From Anaerolineae bacterium (GTDB lineage: Bacteria; Chloroflexota; Anaerolineae; Aggregatilineales; Phototrophicaceae): a DNA stretch of 64,000 nt. Position numbers and translations under genes: made by a program. The DNA lies in contig JAJEFB010000051.1 of assembly GCA_022820665.1 (NCBI GenBank), forward strand, positions 1 through 64,000, given 5' to 3'. Shown one piece after another: positions 1 through 8,248 of the stretch; the stretch's first letter is position 1, and each line of letters opens with the position of its first letter. The notes beneath the pieces are model-generated. The model did no database searches. It worked only from the letters and a program-made list of their open reading frames with translations, and was not told the DNA's origin.

Positions 1-1237
1 GCGCGCTGAATACAGCCTCGATAGTCACGTCGTTGAATCAGCCCCAGCCGGCTCCATTTTGCAAGTGGTCGACAGTGTCAATCGCTGGCTGAAGATTAAC
101 CGGAACGGGCGCGAAGTCTGGATGGCGAGTTGGGTCAGCCACAGCAGAATCGCAGAGAGCGGTCCACCAGCATCCCAGCCCGCGAGCAATGTACCCGCGC
201 AAGTCGACAACTGCTGCTTCGTGGACCGGCAGTGCCACAACTCGCAGGACTGGGAGAATGGCTACTGGGCTTTCCAGAACGGCCAATGCGTCGCGCCGAC
301 GCAGCCGCAGCCACAGACTCCCGTACAGCCCGTCAGCAATGTGCCCGCGCAAGTAGACAACTGCTGTTTCGTCGACCGGCAATGCAATACGGCTGCGGAC
401 TGGGAGAATGGCTTTTACGCTTTCCGGGATAACCAGTGCGCCGCGCCAGCGCAGACTCAGCCCCAGACATACACACAGGCCGTCAGCAATGTCTCCGAGC
501 CAATTGACAATTGCTGTTTGGTCAACAGACAGTGCCACAGCGAGTACGATTGGGAGCAAGGCTTTTACGCTTATCTGGCAGGCGAGTGCCCGGTGGCGGG
601 CGGCGCGCCGAGAGTGGCTTGGACCTCGTACATGCCCGCGGGGGTGACTCAACTCTTGACGAATCCCTCCAGAGATCCATTCAACAATTGCTGTTTTATG
701 TATCATGGCACTTGTCACAGCAGCGGCGATTGGGAGCGTGGCAGTAAGCGATACCGCGATCATTACTGCCGTCGCCCAGCGCCTCTGGGGACGCGCCCCG
801 CGATCGTGGGCAACGACAAATTCAGATACCTCGTGGAAAACGCCCTGGCGCTGATTGAGACGCATGCGCCGGAGTGGCTGCATTTTATCGACCACAGTGG
901 AACGCTGATGTTTGAAACCCGCGTGGATCAAGCCGGGGGCTTTTATAATCAGGATTGGTCTATAGTGCATGGCTGGACCAAATTCGAGAACGATGATCCG
1001 CACTGGTTGCCCGACTACGATTATTTTGTGGGTTACGCTGGCGGCATCGTTCATGAAGCCTGTCATGCCATCATGCAGCGAACCCACACACAAACAGCGG
1101 GTTGGAGAAACGAAGCGCCTTGCGTCGAAGCGCAGTTGGCTGTCATCGAGGCCATCAATCCCAACTCCCCGGACGTCCCCTGGCTGCGGGATCTGGTCGC
1201 CAATATCCGAAATCCTGAAGTCTGGTGGTGGGACTAG
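1..1237 (+). CDS. Secreted SH3b / Cys-repeat / HExxH putative metallopeptidase (5' partial)
   Basis: The reading frame is open from base 2, so the true start lies before the window; the first visible residues (RAEYSLD) align with residues of the complete paralogue at 49139-50275, which has a signal peptide. In order there is the end of an SH3b-like domain (WLKINRNGREVW), then four Cys-rich repeats of about 30 residues with the pattern DNCCF-x-x-RQC, DW, G and a final C, then a C-terminal domain with HEACH at 1052-1066 and a downstream Glu in EAPC at 1112. HExxH plus a distant Glu is the gluzincin-type zinc peptidase signature; the assignment is inferred from motif only. It is probably exported, and the many cysteines would suit disulfide bonds. 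No operon partner upstream can be seen; the next gene starts 73 bases downstream. Confidence 0.8.
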   Translation, partial: RAEYSLDSHVVESAPAGSILQVVDSVNRWLKINRNGREVWMASWVSHSRIAESGPPASQPASNVPAQVDNCCFVDRQCHNSQDWENGYWAFQNGQCVAPTQPQPQTPVQPVSNVPAQVDNCCFVDRQCNTAADWENGFYAFRDNQCAAPAQTQPQTYTQAVSNVSEPIDNCCLVNRQCHSEYDWEQGFYAYLAGECPVAGGAPRVAWTSYMPAGVTQLLTNPSRDPFNNCCFMYHGTCHSSGDWERGSKRYRDHYCRRPAPLGTRPAIVGNDKFRYLVENALALIETHAPEWLHFIDHSGTLMFETRVDQAGGFYNQDWSIVHGWTKFENDDPHWLPDYDYFVGYAGGIVHEACHAIMQRTHTQTAGWRNEAPCVEAQLAVIEAINPNSPDVPWLRDLVANIRNPEVWWWD

Positions 1238-1310
1238 CAGCGTTGCGGCGAATTTGAATGCGCGTGTTTTGCGCATTTTTTTGAGATTATTCACAGAGGA
1301 GACAGGTACC

Positions 1311-2930
1311 ATGAGAATCGGAATTGATGTCGGCGGCACCAACACCGATGCCGTCTTGATGGACGGCACGACCGTCGTCAGCTCAACCAAAACGCCGACC
1401 ACCGCCAACGTATCGGAGGGCATCGCGGCAGCCTTGCGGGATGTCATCGCGGATTCGGGCATCAATACAGCGAGCATCGACGGCGTCATGATCGGCACCA
1501 CGCATTTCACCAATGCCGTTGTCGAGCGCAAGCACCTGACGCCGACCGCCTGCATCCGCCTGGGATTGCCGGCGACGGTCTGTCTGCCGCCCATGGTCGA
1601 TTGGCCCCTCGATCTGCGTGACATAGTCGGCGGCAACGCCCATCTTGCGCACGGCGGTCACGAATTCGACGGGCGCGAAATCTCGGCATTTGAACCGGAC
1701 GAGGTCCGCGATATCGCCGAAAAGATCAAGGCAGCCGGTTTGAAGGCAATCGCCATCTCGTCGGTGTTCTCGCCGGTCAATTCGATCTTCGAGGAACAGA
1801 GCGCCGAAATCGTGCGTTCGGTGATTCCAGACGCCAATATCACCCTGTCGAGCGAGATCGGGCGCATCGGTTTGCTGGAGCGTGAAAACGCCGCCATCAT
1901 GAATTCCTGCTTGCGCCAACTGGCTGCGCGAACGGTCGACGGTTTCAAAGCCGCGCTCGACGAATTGCGGATCACGTCGCCCTTTTACATCAGCCAAAAC
2001 GACGGCACCTTGATGAATGCCGATTTCGCCAAGGAATATCCCGTGCTGACCTTTGCGTCAGGACCGACAAACAGCATGCGCGGCGCGGCTTTCCTCAGCG
2101 GACTCAAGGACGCCATCGTGGTCGATGTCGGCGGGACCACCACCGATATCGGCGTCTTGCAGCATGGCTTCCCGCGGGTCGCGGCGCTGGCTGTTGATAT
2201 CGGCGGCGTGCGCACCAACTTCCGCATGCCCGATACCTATTCCATTGGTTTGGGCGGCGGCAGCTTGATTCAAGAAGACCCACTCAAAGTCGGTCCGCGC
2301 AGCGTCGGCTATGAACTGACCGAGAAGGCGCTCGTTTTTGGGGGCGACGTGCTGACCGCGACCGATATCATTGTCGCCGGCGGTGTGTCCACCCCTAGAG
2401 AGGGGGGGAGTGTGGAAGGGGGGGCTTTGAATATCGGCGACTCCAATGTTGTGGCCGATTTGGATAGCGGTCTCGTCGAAGCAGTGCAAGCGCGCATCAT
2501 GGAGATGATCGCCATCGCTGTCGATCGCATGAAAACCAGCGCCACCCCGGTGCCGGTCATCGTGGTCGGCGGCGGCAGCATCCTGGTCACCGGCGAAATT
2601 GAGGGCGCGTCCGAAATCATCAAACCCGATCACTTCCCGGTCGCCAACGCTATCGGCGCCGCCATAGCCCAGGTCGGCGGAGAATGCGATCGCATCTTCT
2701 CATTGGCGGAGCTCAGCCGGGATGAAGCGCTGGACCAAGCCAAACAAGAAGCCTCGGATCGCGCAGTCAACGCCGGCGCTGCAGCCGCAAGCGTCGATAT
2801 CGTGGATGTTGAGGAAGTACCGCTGGCTTACCTGCCCGGCAACGCCACCCGCATCATGGTCAAAGCTGTCGGCGACCTGCGTGGTGTTCTCCCCCCTGGA
2901 GAGGGGGGAGGCGTGGAGAGGGGGGCCTAA
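1311..2930 (+). CDS. Hydantoinase/oxoprolinase subunit A family protein
   Basis: This 539-residue protein belongs to the hydantoinase A/5-oxoprolinase family of ATP-dependent amidohydrolases in the actin-like ATPase fold. The N-terminal phosphate-binding motif IDVGGTNTDAV is at residues 4-14 and a second one, DVGGTTTDIG, near residue 272; GTTHFTNAVVERK is also typical. The ATG at 1311 is chosen over upstream in-frame starts because AGGAG lies at 1297-1302. Two copies of a dispersed GC-rich repeat are translated here: one at about residues 360-372, in a loop where relatives run straight into an IGD motif, and one forming the last 13 residues. It heads an operon with four DUF917 genes. HyuA-like and DUF917 proteins commonly occur together, but the substrate is unknown. 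Confidence 0.9.
   Translation: MRIGIDVGGTNTDAVLMDGTTVVSSTKTPTTANVSEGIAAALRDVIADSGINTASIDGVMIGTTHFTNAVVERKHLTPTACIRLGLPATVCLPPMVDWPLDLRDIVGGNAHLAHGGHEFDGREISAFEPDEVRDIAEKIKAAGLKAIAISSVFSPVNSIFEEQSAEIVRSVIPDANITLSSEIGRIGLLERENAAIMNSCLRQLAARTVDGFKAALDELRITSPFYISQNDGTLMNADFAKEYPVLTFASGPTNSMRGAAFLSGLKDAIVVDVGGTTTDIGVLQHGFPRVAALAVDIGGVRTNFRMPDTYSIGLGGGSLIQEDPLKVGPRSVGYELTEKALVFGGDVLTATDIIVAGGVSTPREGGSVEGGALNIGDSNVVADLDSGLVEAVQARIMEMIAIAVDRMKTSATPVPVIVVGGGSILVTGEIEGASEIIKPDHFPVANAIGAAIAQVGGECDRIFSLAELSRDEALDQAKQEASDRAVNAGAAAASVDIVDVEEVPLAYLPGNATRIMVKAVGDLRGVLPPGEGGGVERGA
2390..2425 (+). repeat. Dispersed palindromic element copy, translated inside the hydantoinase A-like gene
   Basis: ACCCCTAGAGAGGGGGGGAG followed by TGTGGAAGGGGGGGCT, the same design as the copy at 2889-2927. 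Its length is 36 bases (a multiple of three) and it adds about 12 residues (PREGGSVEGG region) without breaking the frame. Confidence 0.7.
2889..2927 (+). repeat. Dispersed palindromic element copy at the hydantoinase A/DUF917 junction
   Basis: CTCCCCCCTGGAGAGGGGGG then AGGCGTGGAGAGGGGGGCC. It encodes the last residues of the hydantoinase A-like protein, abuts its TAA stop and gives the purine-rich ribosome site for DUF917 copy 1. Confidence 0.7.
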
Positions 2931-2931
2931 G

Positions 2932-4017
2932 ATGCGCATCATTGACGAATCAGTATTGGAGGACCTGGCGCTCGGGGCCGCGGTCTTGGGAACCGGCGGC
3001 GGCGGAGATCCTTATATCGGCAAATTGATGGCGCGCCAAGCCATCCGCGACTACGGACCTGTCGAGCTTTATACGCTGGATGAACTGGACGATGACGATC
3101 TGGTTGTGCCTACCGCCATGATGGGCGCGCCCACGGTCATGGTTGAAAAGATGCCCAACGGCGACGATATCGTCAACGCTTTTCAATCGGTCGGCAAATA
3201 TATCGGCAAACCGGTGAAGGCGACGATGAGCATTGAAGCGGGCGGACTCAATTCCGTGGTGCCGATTTACTGCGCCGCGCGGCTGGGCGTGCCCATGGTC
3301 GACTGCGATGGCATGGGACGCGCGTTCCCCGAACTGCAGATGGTCACGCATACCATCCACGGTATCTCGTCGACGCCCTTCGCCATGTCAGACGAGCGCG
3401 GCAATACCGTCCTTATGGAGACGATCAGCAACCTGTGGACAGAAACTTTCGCTCGCAGCGTCACGGTTAATATGGGCGCTATGGCGATGATCGCGCTCTA
3501 TGCGGCAACGGCGGCTGAACTGCGCGAAGCCGCCATCCCCGGCACGATTACCTTGGCTGAAGAGATCGGCAAAGTCGTGCGCCGCGCTCGGCTTGAGGAA
3601 GAGGAACCGGTGGAAACGATCCGCGCGGCGGTCGGCGGTTATCTGATCTTCAGGGGCAAAATCGGTGATGTCGAACGCCGTACCGAAGCCGGCTTTGCCA
3701 AGGGCGATGCCATGATTGACGGCATTGACGAATACGCGGGCCAGTCGCTGCAACTCAGCTTTCAGAACGAACATCTCGCTGCTCGTGTTGATGGCGAGTT
3801 CCGGGTGACGGTGCCAGACCTGCTGGCGGTATTGGACGTCGATACCGGCGAGCCGATCACCACCGAAGGCTTGCGTTATGGTTTCCGCGTCGCCATTATC
3901 GCCATTCCCTGCGCCGAGAAATGGCGCAGTCCCAAGGGACTGGAAATCGTCGGACCCGCATATTTCGGTTATGACACCGATTACGTTCCCGTGGAAGATC
4001 GTTACGGAGGCGGCTGA
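2932..4017 (+). CDS. DUF917 family protein, copy 1
   Basis: This 361-residue protein is a full-length DUF917 member, a family regularly found beside hydantoinase A-like ATPases and of unproven activity. It starts LALGAAVLGTGGGGDPY, with the glycine-rich motif at about residues 17-23, and carries the conserved DCDGMGRAFPE segment and FQNEHL near the C-terminal third. ATG 2932 lies one base after the stop of the preceding gene. The purine-rich GGAGAGGGGGG just upstream, which would act as the ribosome binding site, belongs to a dispersed repeat element. It overlaps the next copy by one base. Copies 1-3 are clearly more similar to each other than to copy 4. Confidence 0.9.
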   Translation: MRIIDESVLEDLALGAAVLGTGGGGDPYIGKLMARQAIRDYGPVELYTLDELDDDDLVVPTAMMGAPTVMVEKMPNGDDIVNAFQSVGKYIGKPVKATMSIEAGGLNSVVPIYCAARLGVPMVDCDGMGRAFPELQMVTHTIHGISSTPFAMSDERGNTVLMETISNLWTETFARSVTVNMGAMAMIALYAATAAELREAAIPGTITLAEEIGKVVRRARLEEEEPVETIRAAVGGYLIFRGKIGDVERRTEAGFAKGDAMIDGIDEYAGQSLQLSFQNEHLAARVDGEFRVTVPDLLAVLDVDTGEPITTEGLRYGFRVAIIAIPCAEKWRSPKGLEIVGPAYFGYDTDYVPVEDRYGGG

Positions 4018-5102
4018 TGCGATTGCTCTATGAAGAAAATATCGAGGACATCGCGCTGGGCGCGGCGGTTCTTGGCACCGGCGGCGGCGGTGATCCCTAC
4101 GTCGGCAAGCTGATGGCGCGCGAGGCGATACGGCAGTATGGTCCCGTTGAGCTTTACACCCTGGACGAACTGGATGACGATGACTTGATCGTGCCATCGG
4201 CGGGCATGGGGGCGCCCATCGTCATCGTGGAAAAGCTGCCCGCCGGCGACGACATGATCCGCGCCTTTCAGGCGCTGGGCAAATACTCCGGGCGGGAGCC
4301 GCGCGGCACCATGAGCATTGAAGCCGGCGGACTCAATTCGATCATGCCGATTTATGTCGCTGCCCGCCTGCGCATCCCCATGGTAGATTGCGACGGCATG
4401 GGACGCGCCTTCCCGGAAATACAGATGACCATTTTCACCGCCTACGGCATCACCGCCAGCCCCTTCGCCATGTCCGACGAACGCGGCAATGTCCTGCTGA
4501 TGGATACGGTGAGCAACAAATGGGTGGAGACCTTTGCCCGCTCCTGTGTCGTGCACATGGGCGCCGAGGGCATGATCGCCCTCTATTCGGCCACGGTCAA
4601 GCAACTCAAGGAAGCCGCCATTTACGGCACGATCACGCTCGCGGAAGAGATCGGCCAAACGGTGCGGGACGCCCGCCTCAACGAGGCGAATCCGGTTGAT
4701 GCCGTGCGCAAAGCCGTCGGTGGATTCTTGATCTTTCGCGGCAAGATAACCGATGTCGATCGCCGCATTGAGGGCGGCTGGAACCGTGGGGACGCCACAA
4801 TGGCTGGCACTGGCGACTTTGAGGGGCAGGCGCTCAAGCTCGACTTTCAAAATGAACATTTGGCAGTGCGCGTGAATGGTGAGTTCGCCGCTACCGTGCC
4901 CGACTTGATCGCCGTGCTTGATGGCGAGACCGGCGAGCCGATCACCACCGAGGCGCTGCGCTACGGTATGCGCGTGGCCGTCATCGCTTTCCCTTGCGCG
5001 CCGCAATGGCGCGAGCCCGATGCCCTGAAACTGGCTCACCCGCGCTACTTCGGCTACGATGTCGATTACATCCCGGTGGAAGAGCGCTACCGAGGCCTCT
5101 GA
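4017..5102 (+). CDS. DUF917 family protein, copy 2
   Basis: Second of four tandem DUF917 genes, 361 residues. Its ATG overlaps the preceding stop codon by one base (TGATG), implying translational coupling. The glycine motif GTGGGGDPYVGKLMAREA and the segment VDCDGMGRAFPE match copy 1 closely, and the C-terminus (FGYDVDYIPVEERY) matches copies 1 and 3. The close similarity indicates tandem duplication within this operon; retention of all motifs suggests each copy is functional, perhaps as subunits of a hetero-oligomer or with distinct substrates. Function remains unknown. Confidence 0.9.
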   Translation: MRLLYEENIEDIALGAAVLGTGGGGDPYVGKLMAREAIRQYGPVELYTLDELDDDDLIVPSAGMGAPIVIVEKLPAGDDMIRAFQALGKYSGREPRGTMSIEAGGLNSIMPIYVAARLRIPMVDCDGMGRAFPEIQMTIFTAYGITASPFAMSDERGNVLLMDTVSNKWVETFARSCVVHMGAEGMIALYSATVKQLKEAAIYGTITLAEEIGQTVRDARLNEANPVDAVRKAVGGFLIFRGKITDVDRRIEGGWNRGDATMAGTGDFEGQALKLDFQNEHLAVRVNGEFAATVPDLIAVLDGETGEPITTEALRYGMRVAVIAFPCAPQWREPDALKLAHPRYFGYDVDYIPVEERYRGL

Positions 5103-6184
5103 TGCGTCTGCTCGATGAAGAGAATATCGACGACATCGCGGTTGGCGCGGCGATATTGGGCTCCGGCGGCGGGAGCAATCCATATATTGGCAAGTTGATG
5201 GCGCGCGAAGCCATCAGGCAGTATGGTCCTGTCGAACTTTATACGCTGGACGAACTGGATGACGATGACTTGATAGTGCCTGCCGCCGGCATGGGCGCGC
5301 CGGTTGTCGCTGTGGAAAAACTGCCGGCCGGGGATGATATCGTCCGCGCCTTTCATGCCTTGGGCAAGTACACTGGCCGCGCGCCCCGGGCCACCATGAG
5401 CGTCGAATCCGGCGGTATGAACTCGATCAGGCCGATCTACCTCGCCGCGCGTTTGGGGATTCCCGTAGTCGATTGCGACGGCATGGGCCGCGCCTTCCCC
5501 GAAATTCAAATGACGGTTTTGACTGCCTGTGGCATCAGCGCAAGTCCTTTTGCCATGTCCGACGAACGCGGCAATATCCTGCTGATGGATGCCGTCAGCA
5601 ATAAATGGGTGGAAGTCTTCGCCCGCTCTTGCGTGACGCACATGGGCGCAATCGGCGCGATCGCGCTTTACTCGGCGACGGTCAAGCAGTTGAAGGCAGC
5701 CGCTATCCACGGCACGACAACGCTGGCGGAAAAGATCGGCAGGACCGTGCGCTTGGCTCGCTTGAATGAAAGGAATCCGGTTGACGCCATACGCGTCGCG
5801 GTCGACGGTTTTCTCGTCTTTCGTGGCAAAATCACCGATGTCGATCGTCGCGTTTCTGAAGGTTTCGCCAAAGGCGGCGCCAGGATGACCGGCAGTGGCG
5901 CATTCGGGGGGCAAGAACTGCAGCTCGATTTTCAGAACGAGCACTTGGTCCTGCGCGTCGACGGCGATTATGTGGCGACCACGCCCGATTTGATCGCGGT
6001 CTTGGACAGCGAAACCGGCGCGCCCATCACCACCGAAGCGCTGCGCTATGGCATGCGCGCCGCGGTCATCGCCTTTCCCTGCGCGCCGCAATGGCGAGAA
6101 CCGGCCGCGCTGGAACTCGTTTGTCCGCGTTATTTTGGATACGATATTGATTACGTACCGGTCGAGGAGCGCTTTGCCTCATGA
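5102..6184 (+). CDS. DUF917 family protein, copy 3
   Basis: Third tandem DUF917 gene, 360 residues, again starting inside the previous stop (TGATG). The glycine motif is altered to GSGGGSNPY, losing one Gly and the Asp seen in copies 1 and 2, so its ligand binding may differ. The DCDGMGRAFPE and FQNEHL segments are kept. It ends by a four-base ATGA overlap with copy 4. It is part of the same operon as the hydantoinase A-like gene; no specific substrate can be assigned. Confidence 0.9.
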   Translation: MRLLDEENIDDIAVGAAILGSGGGSNPYIGKLMAREAIRQYGPVELYTLDELDDDDLIVPAAGMGAPVVAVEKLPAGDDIVRAFHALGKYTGRAPRATMSVESGGMNSIRPIYLAARLGIPVVDCDGMGRAFPEIQMTVLTACGISASPFAMSDERGNILLMDAVSNKWVEVFARSCVTHMGAIGAIALYSATVKQLKAAAIHGTTTLAEKIGRTVRLARLNERNPVDAIRVAVDGFLVFRGKITDVDRRVSEGFAKGGARMTGSGAFGGQELQLDFQNEHLVLRVDGDYVATTPDLIAVLDSETGAPITTEALRYGMRAAVIAFPCAPQWREPAALELVCPRYFGYDIDYVPVEERFAS

Positions 6185-7266
6185 TTGAATCCGTAACACT
6201 TGATGACACTGCAGCGATCGCGGTGGGCGCCGGCATCCTCGGCACCGGCGGAGGCGGCAGCACCTATTTGAATCGCCTGCGGCTGGACAATGAATTGCGG
6301 GAGCGGGGCGGGGCGGTCTCGGTCATTCGGGCGGATGACGTGCCCGATGACGCCCTGGTCTGCGCCGTGGGCGGCATGGGCGCGCCCACCGTCAGCAACG
6401 AGAAACTGCAAGAAGGGCAGGAGATCAAACGAGCCGTCCGCGCGCTGGAAGATTACCTGCGGCGGAAAGTCTACGCTATCGTCATCGGCGAGATCGGCGG
6501 CGGCAATGCCTTGGGTCCCATGATCACGGCATTGCAATGCGACTTGCCTGTCGTGGATGGCGACGGCATGGGGCGCGCCTTCCCCGAATTGCAGATGGAT
6601 ACCTTTATGATTTATGGCTTGGCGCCGGCGCCCTTTGTCCTGGCCGACGCTCATGGCAACGTCTCGATCTTCAAGCGCATCGGCTCGGCGGAGCAGGCGG
6701 AAGCCTTCGCGCGCAGTTTGACCATCGAGATGGGCGGTTCCGCCGGCCTGGTGATGCCCATCATGTCCGGCGCCGATATGAAAAGGACCATCATCCGCGA
6801 TACGCTCAGCTTGGCAAAGCGCATCGGCGAAGCGGTGCTCGATTGCCGCGCCCGCAGCATAGAACCGGCGGAAACTGTGGCGGCGCTCTGCAATGGCGAA
6901 GTCATCTTCACCGGCAAGATCGTCGATGTCAATCGACGTACAGTGGAAGGATTCGCGCGCGGCCGGCTCAAAATCAGCGCCTTTGACGACTTCAACCAGC
7001 AAATGGAAATTGACTTCCAGAACGAAAACCTGATCGCGCGCCTGGGCGAAGATGCGCTCTGCACGGTACCCGATCTGATCACCCTCGTCAGCCTGGAAGA
7101 CGGCGAAGCGATTGGTACAGAATCTTTGCGTTATGGCTTGCGCGTGGCCGTGCTGGCAATGCCCGCGCCCAAGGAGCTGAAGACGCCGGAAGCGCTGGCG
7201 GTGGTCGGTCCCCGCGCTTTTGGCTACGAGGTCGAGTTCCGTCCGATGGCGGGGGATTTGCTGTAG
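6181..7266 (+). CDS. DUF917 family protein, copy 4 (divergent)
   Basis: Fourth DUF917 gene of the operon, 361 residues, starting in an ATGA overlap with copy 3. It keeps ILGTGGGGSTYLNRL, VVDGDGMGRAFPELQM and FQNEN but differs from copies 1-3 over most of its length. It is therefore probably an older paralogue rather than part of the recent duplication. It is the last gene of the operon; the next gene has its own strong promoter. Position and family suggest a joint function with the hydantoinase A-like ATPase. Confidence 0.88.
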   Translation: MIESVTLDDTAAIAVGAGILGTGGGGSTYLNRLRLDNELRERGGAVSVIRADDVPDDALVCAVGGMGAPTVSNEKLQEGQEIKRAVRALEDYLRRKVYAIVIGEIGGGNALGPMITALQCDLPVVDGDGMGRAFPELQMDTFMIYGLAPAPFVLADAHGNVSIFKRIGSAEQAEAFARSLTIEMGGSAGLVMPIMSGADMKRTIIRDTLSLAKRIGEAVLDCRARSIEPAETVAALCNGEVIFTGKIVDVNRRTVEGFARGRLKISAFDDFNQQMEIDFQNENLIARLGEDALCTVPDLITLVSLEDGEAIGTESLRYGLRVAVLAMPAPKELKTPEALAVVGPRAFGYEVEFRPMAGDLL

Positions 7267-7314
7267 TGGGCGCTTGATTGATCTTATCTATGTTCTCGCC
7301 AACATTCGTTTAGC

Positions 7315-7343
7315 TTGACAAGGAAAAACCGAAGTCATATTAT
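7315..7343 (+). promoter_or_regulatory. Near-consensus sigma70-type promoter
   Basis: TTGACA at 7315-7320, a 17-base spacer and TATTAT at 7338-7343 (one mismatch to TATAAT). It lies about 40 bases before the start of the repeat-protein/PIN gene pair and separates that pair from the DUF917 operon. Confidence 0.75.
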
Positions 7344-7381
7344 GCGGATACATTGTCGGACAAGTTGCCGAAGGTGTTGTC

Positions 7382-8248
7382 TTGAAAAAATCAATGGCCT
7401 CTTCTGAATTATTCGACCAGCTCTGTGATGAGATTAATTCACGGAACCGGAAAGCGGCAGAAAAAATCGCGGAGGAAATTTCCGCCAAATATGGAGACTC
7501 AGCGACAAGTATTGTAGACGAGGTTCTCGAGCAGCTATCGGATGTCGAAGATATCGTCAATGATGTTGCGGTTAGGAATACCTTGTCCTCAATTCTTGAT
7601 GATGCCTTGATTGAGCCGTTGTGGCGGTCTACATTCTCTGCACTAGTTGATAAAAGCATTGAAAAAACTTTGACACAAAGTGGGTTCTATGAAGCGCTAG
7701 TCGACAACTTGGAGAACGAATTTGTCTTGGACAGGGTTGCAGGCGTCTTTGCGGAACAAATGAGTATTTTCGCTTCTAAAGCCGATTTTTCCACAGTGGT
7801 GAAAGAAAATATGAAAGATTTGGCTGGGCGAACTGAGTTCTCGGCAGAGCTTGGCGACCGTATCAAAGAACTGGCGGAACAAACTGATCTTTCGGCGCAT
7901 CTACACGAGCGCATAAATGAATTGACCCGAGAAACGGACTTCACGGCTTTGTTATTGGATCGCATGAATGAGCTAACTGATCAAGAGGAGTACAGCGACC
8001 GAGTGGGCAGGCGTATGCGTGAGTTGGCGCTGGAGGCGGACCTCGCCGAATCGCTGGCGTCGACTTCATCTGAATTCAAAGAATGGTGCGAGCGGATACA
8101 TTTAGAACTCGTTCGAGTTATCCATCAAGAAAACTATCGTCAAATGCCTTACGAGCAATTCCTCGAACGCGCGTTTGGCAGCCTGCCAGACTTCACACTA
8201 GAGCGCGAGCAGCCTGATTACGTTGAAGTCAGTGAAGACTTGGAATGA
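7382..8248 (+). CDS. 17-residue-repeat protein coupled to a PIN toxin gene
   Basis: A 288-residue acidic protein that I do not recognise. Residues 130-231 form six consecutive 17-residue repeats with the pattern L-x-x-x-T-[DE]-[FL]-[ST]-x-x-L-x-x-R-[IM]-x-E (for example LAEQTDLSAHLHERINE). This looks like a helical repeat or coiled-coil array. The first 60 residues are also charged and helical in character. TTG 7382 is preferred because GAAGG lies eight bases upstream; ATG 7394 is the alternative and has no visible ribosome site. It overlaps the PIN-domain gene by four bases (ATGA) and precedes it, the position an antitoxin normally holds, but it is several times larger than usual VapB-type antitoxins. 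An antitoxin role is inferred from position only. Confidence 0.75.
   Translation: MKKSMASSELFDQLCDEINSRNRKAAEKIAEEISAKYGDSATSIVDEVLEQLSDVEDIVNDVAVRNTLSSILDDALIEPLWRSTFSALVDKSIEKTLTQSGFYEALVDNLENEFVLDRVAGVFAEQMSIFASKADFSTVVKENMKDLAGRTEFSAELGDRIKELAEQTDLSAHLHERINELTRETDFTALLLDRMNELTDQEEYSDRVGRRMRELALEADLAESLASTSSEFKEWCERIHLELVRVIHQENYRQMPYEQFLERAFGSLPDFTLEREQPDYVEVSEDLE

Noticed and set aside
38..1636. 532-residue open frame on the minus strand across the window start
   Set aside because: It is antisense to the Cys-repeat protein and the hydantoinase A-like gene, both of which have recognisable domains; its translation shows no family and comes from high-GC codon bias.
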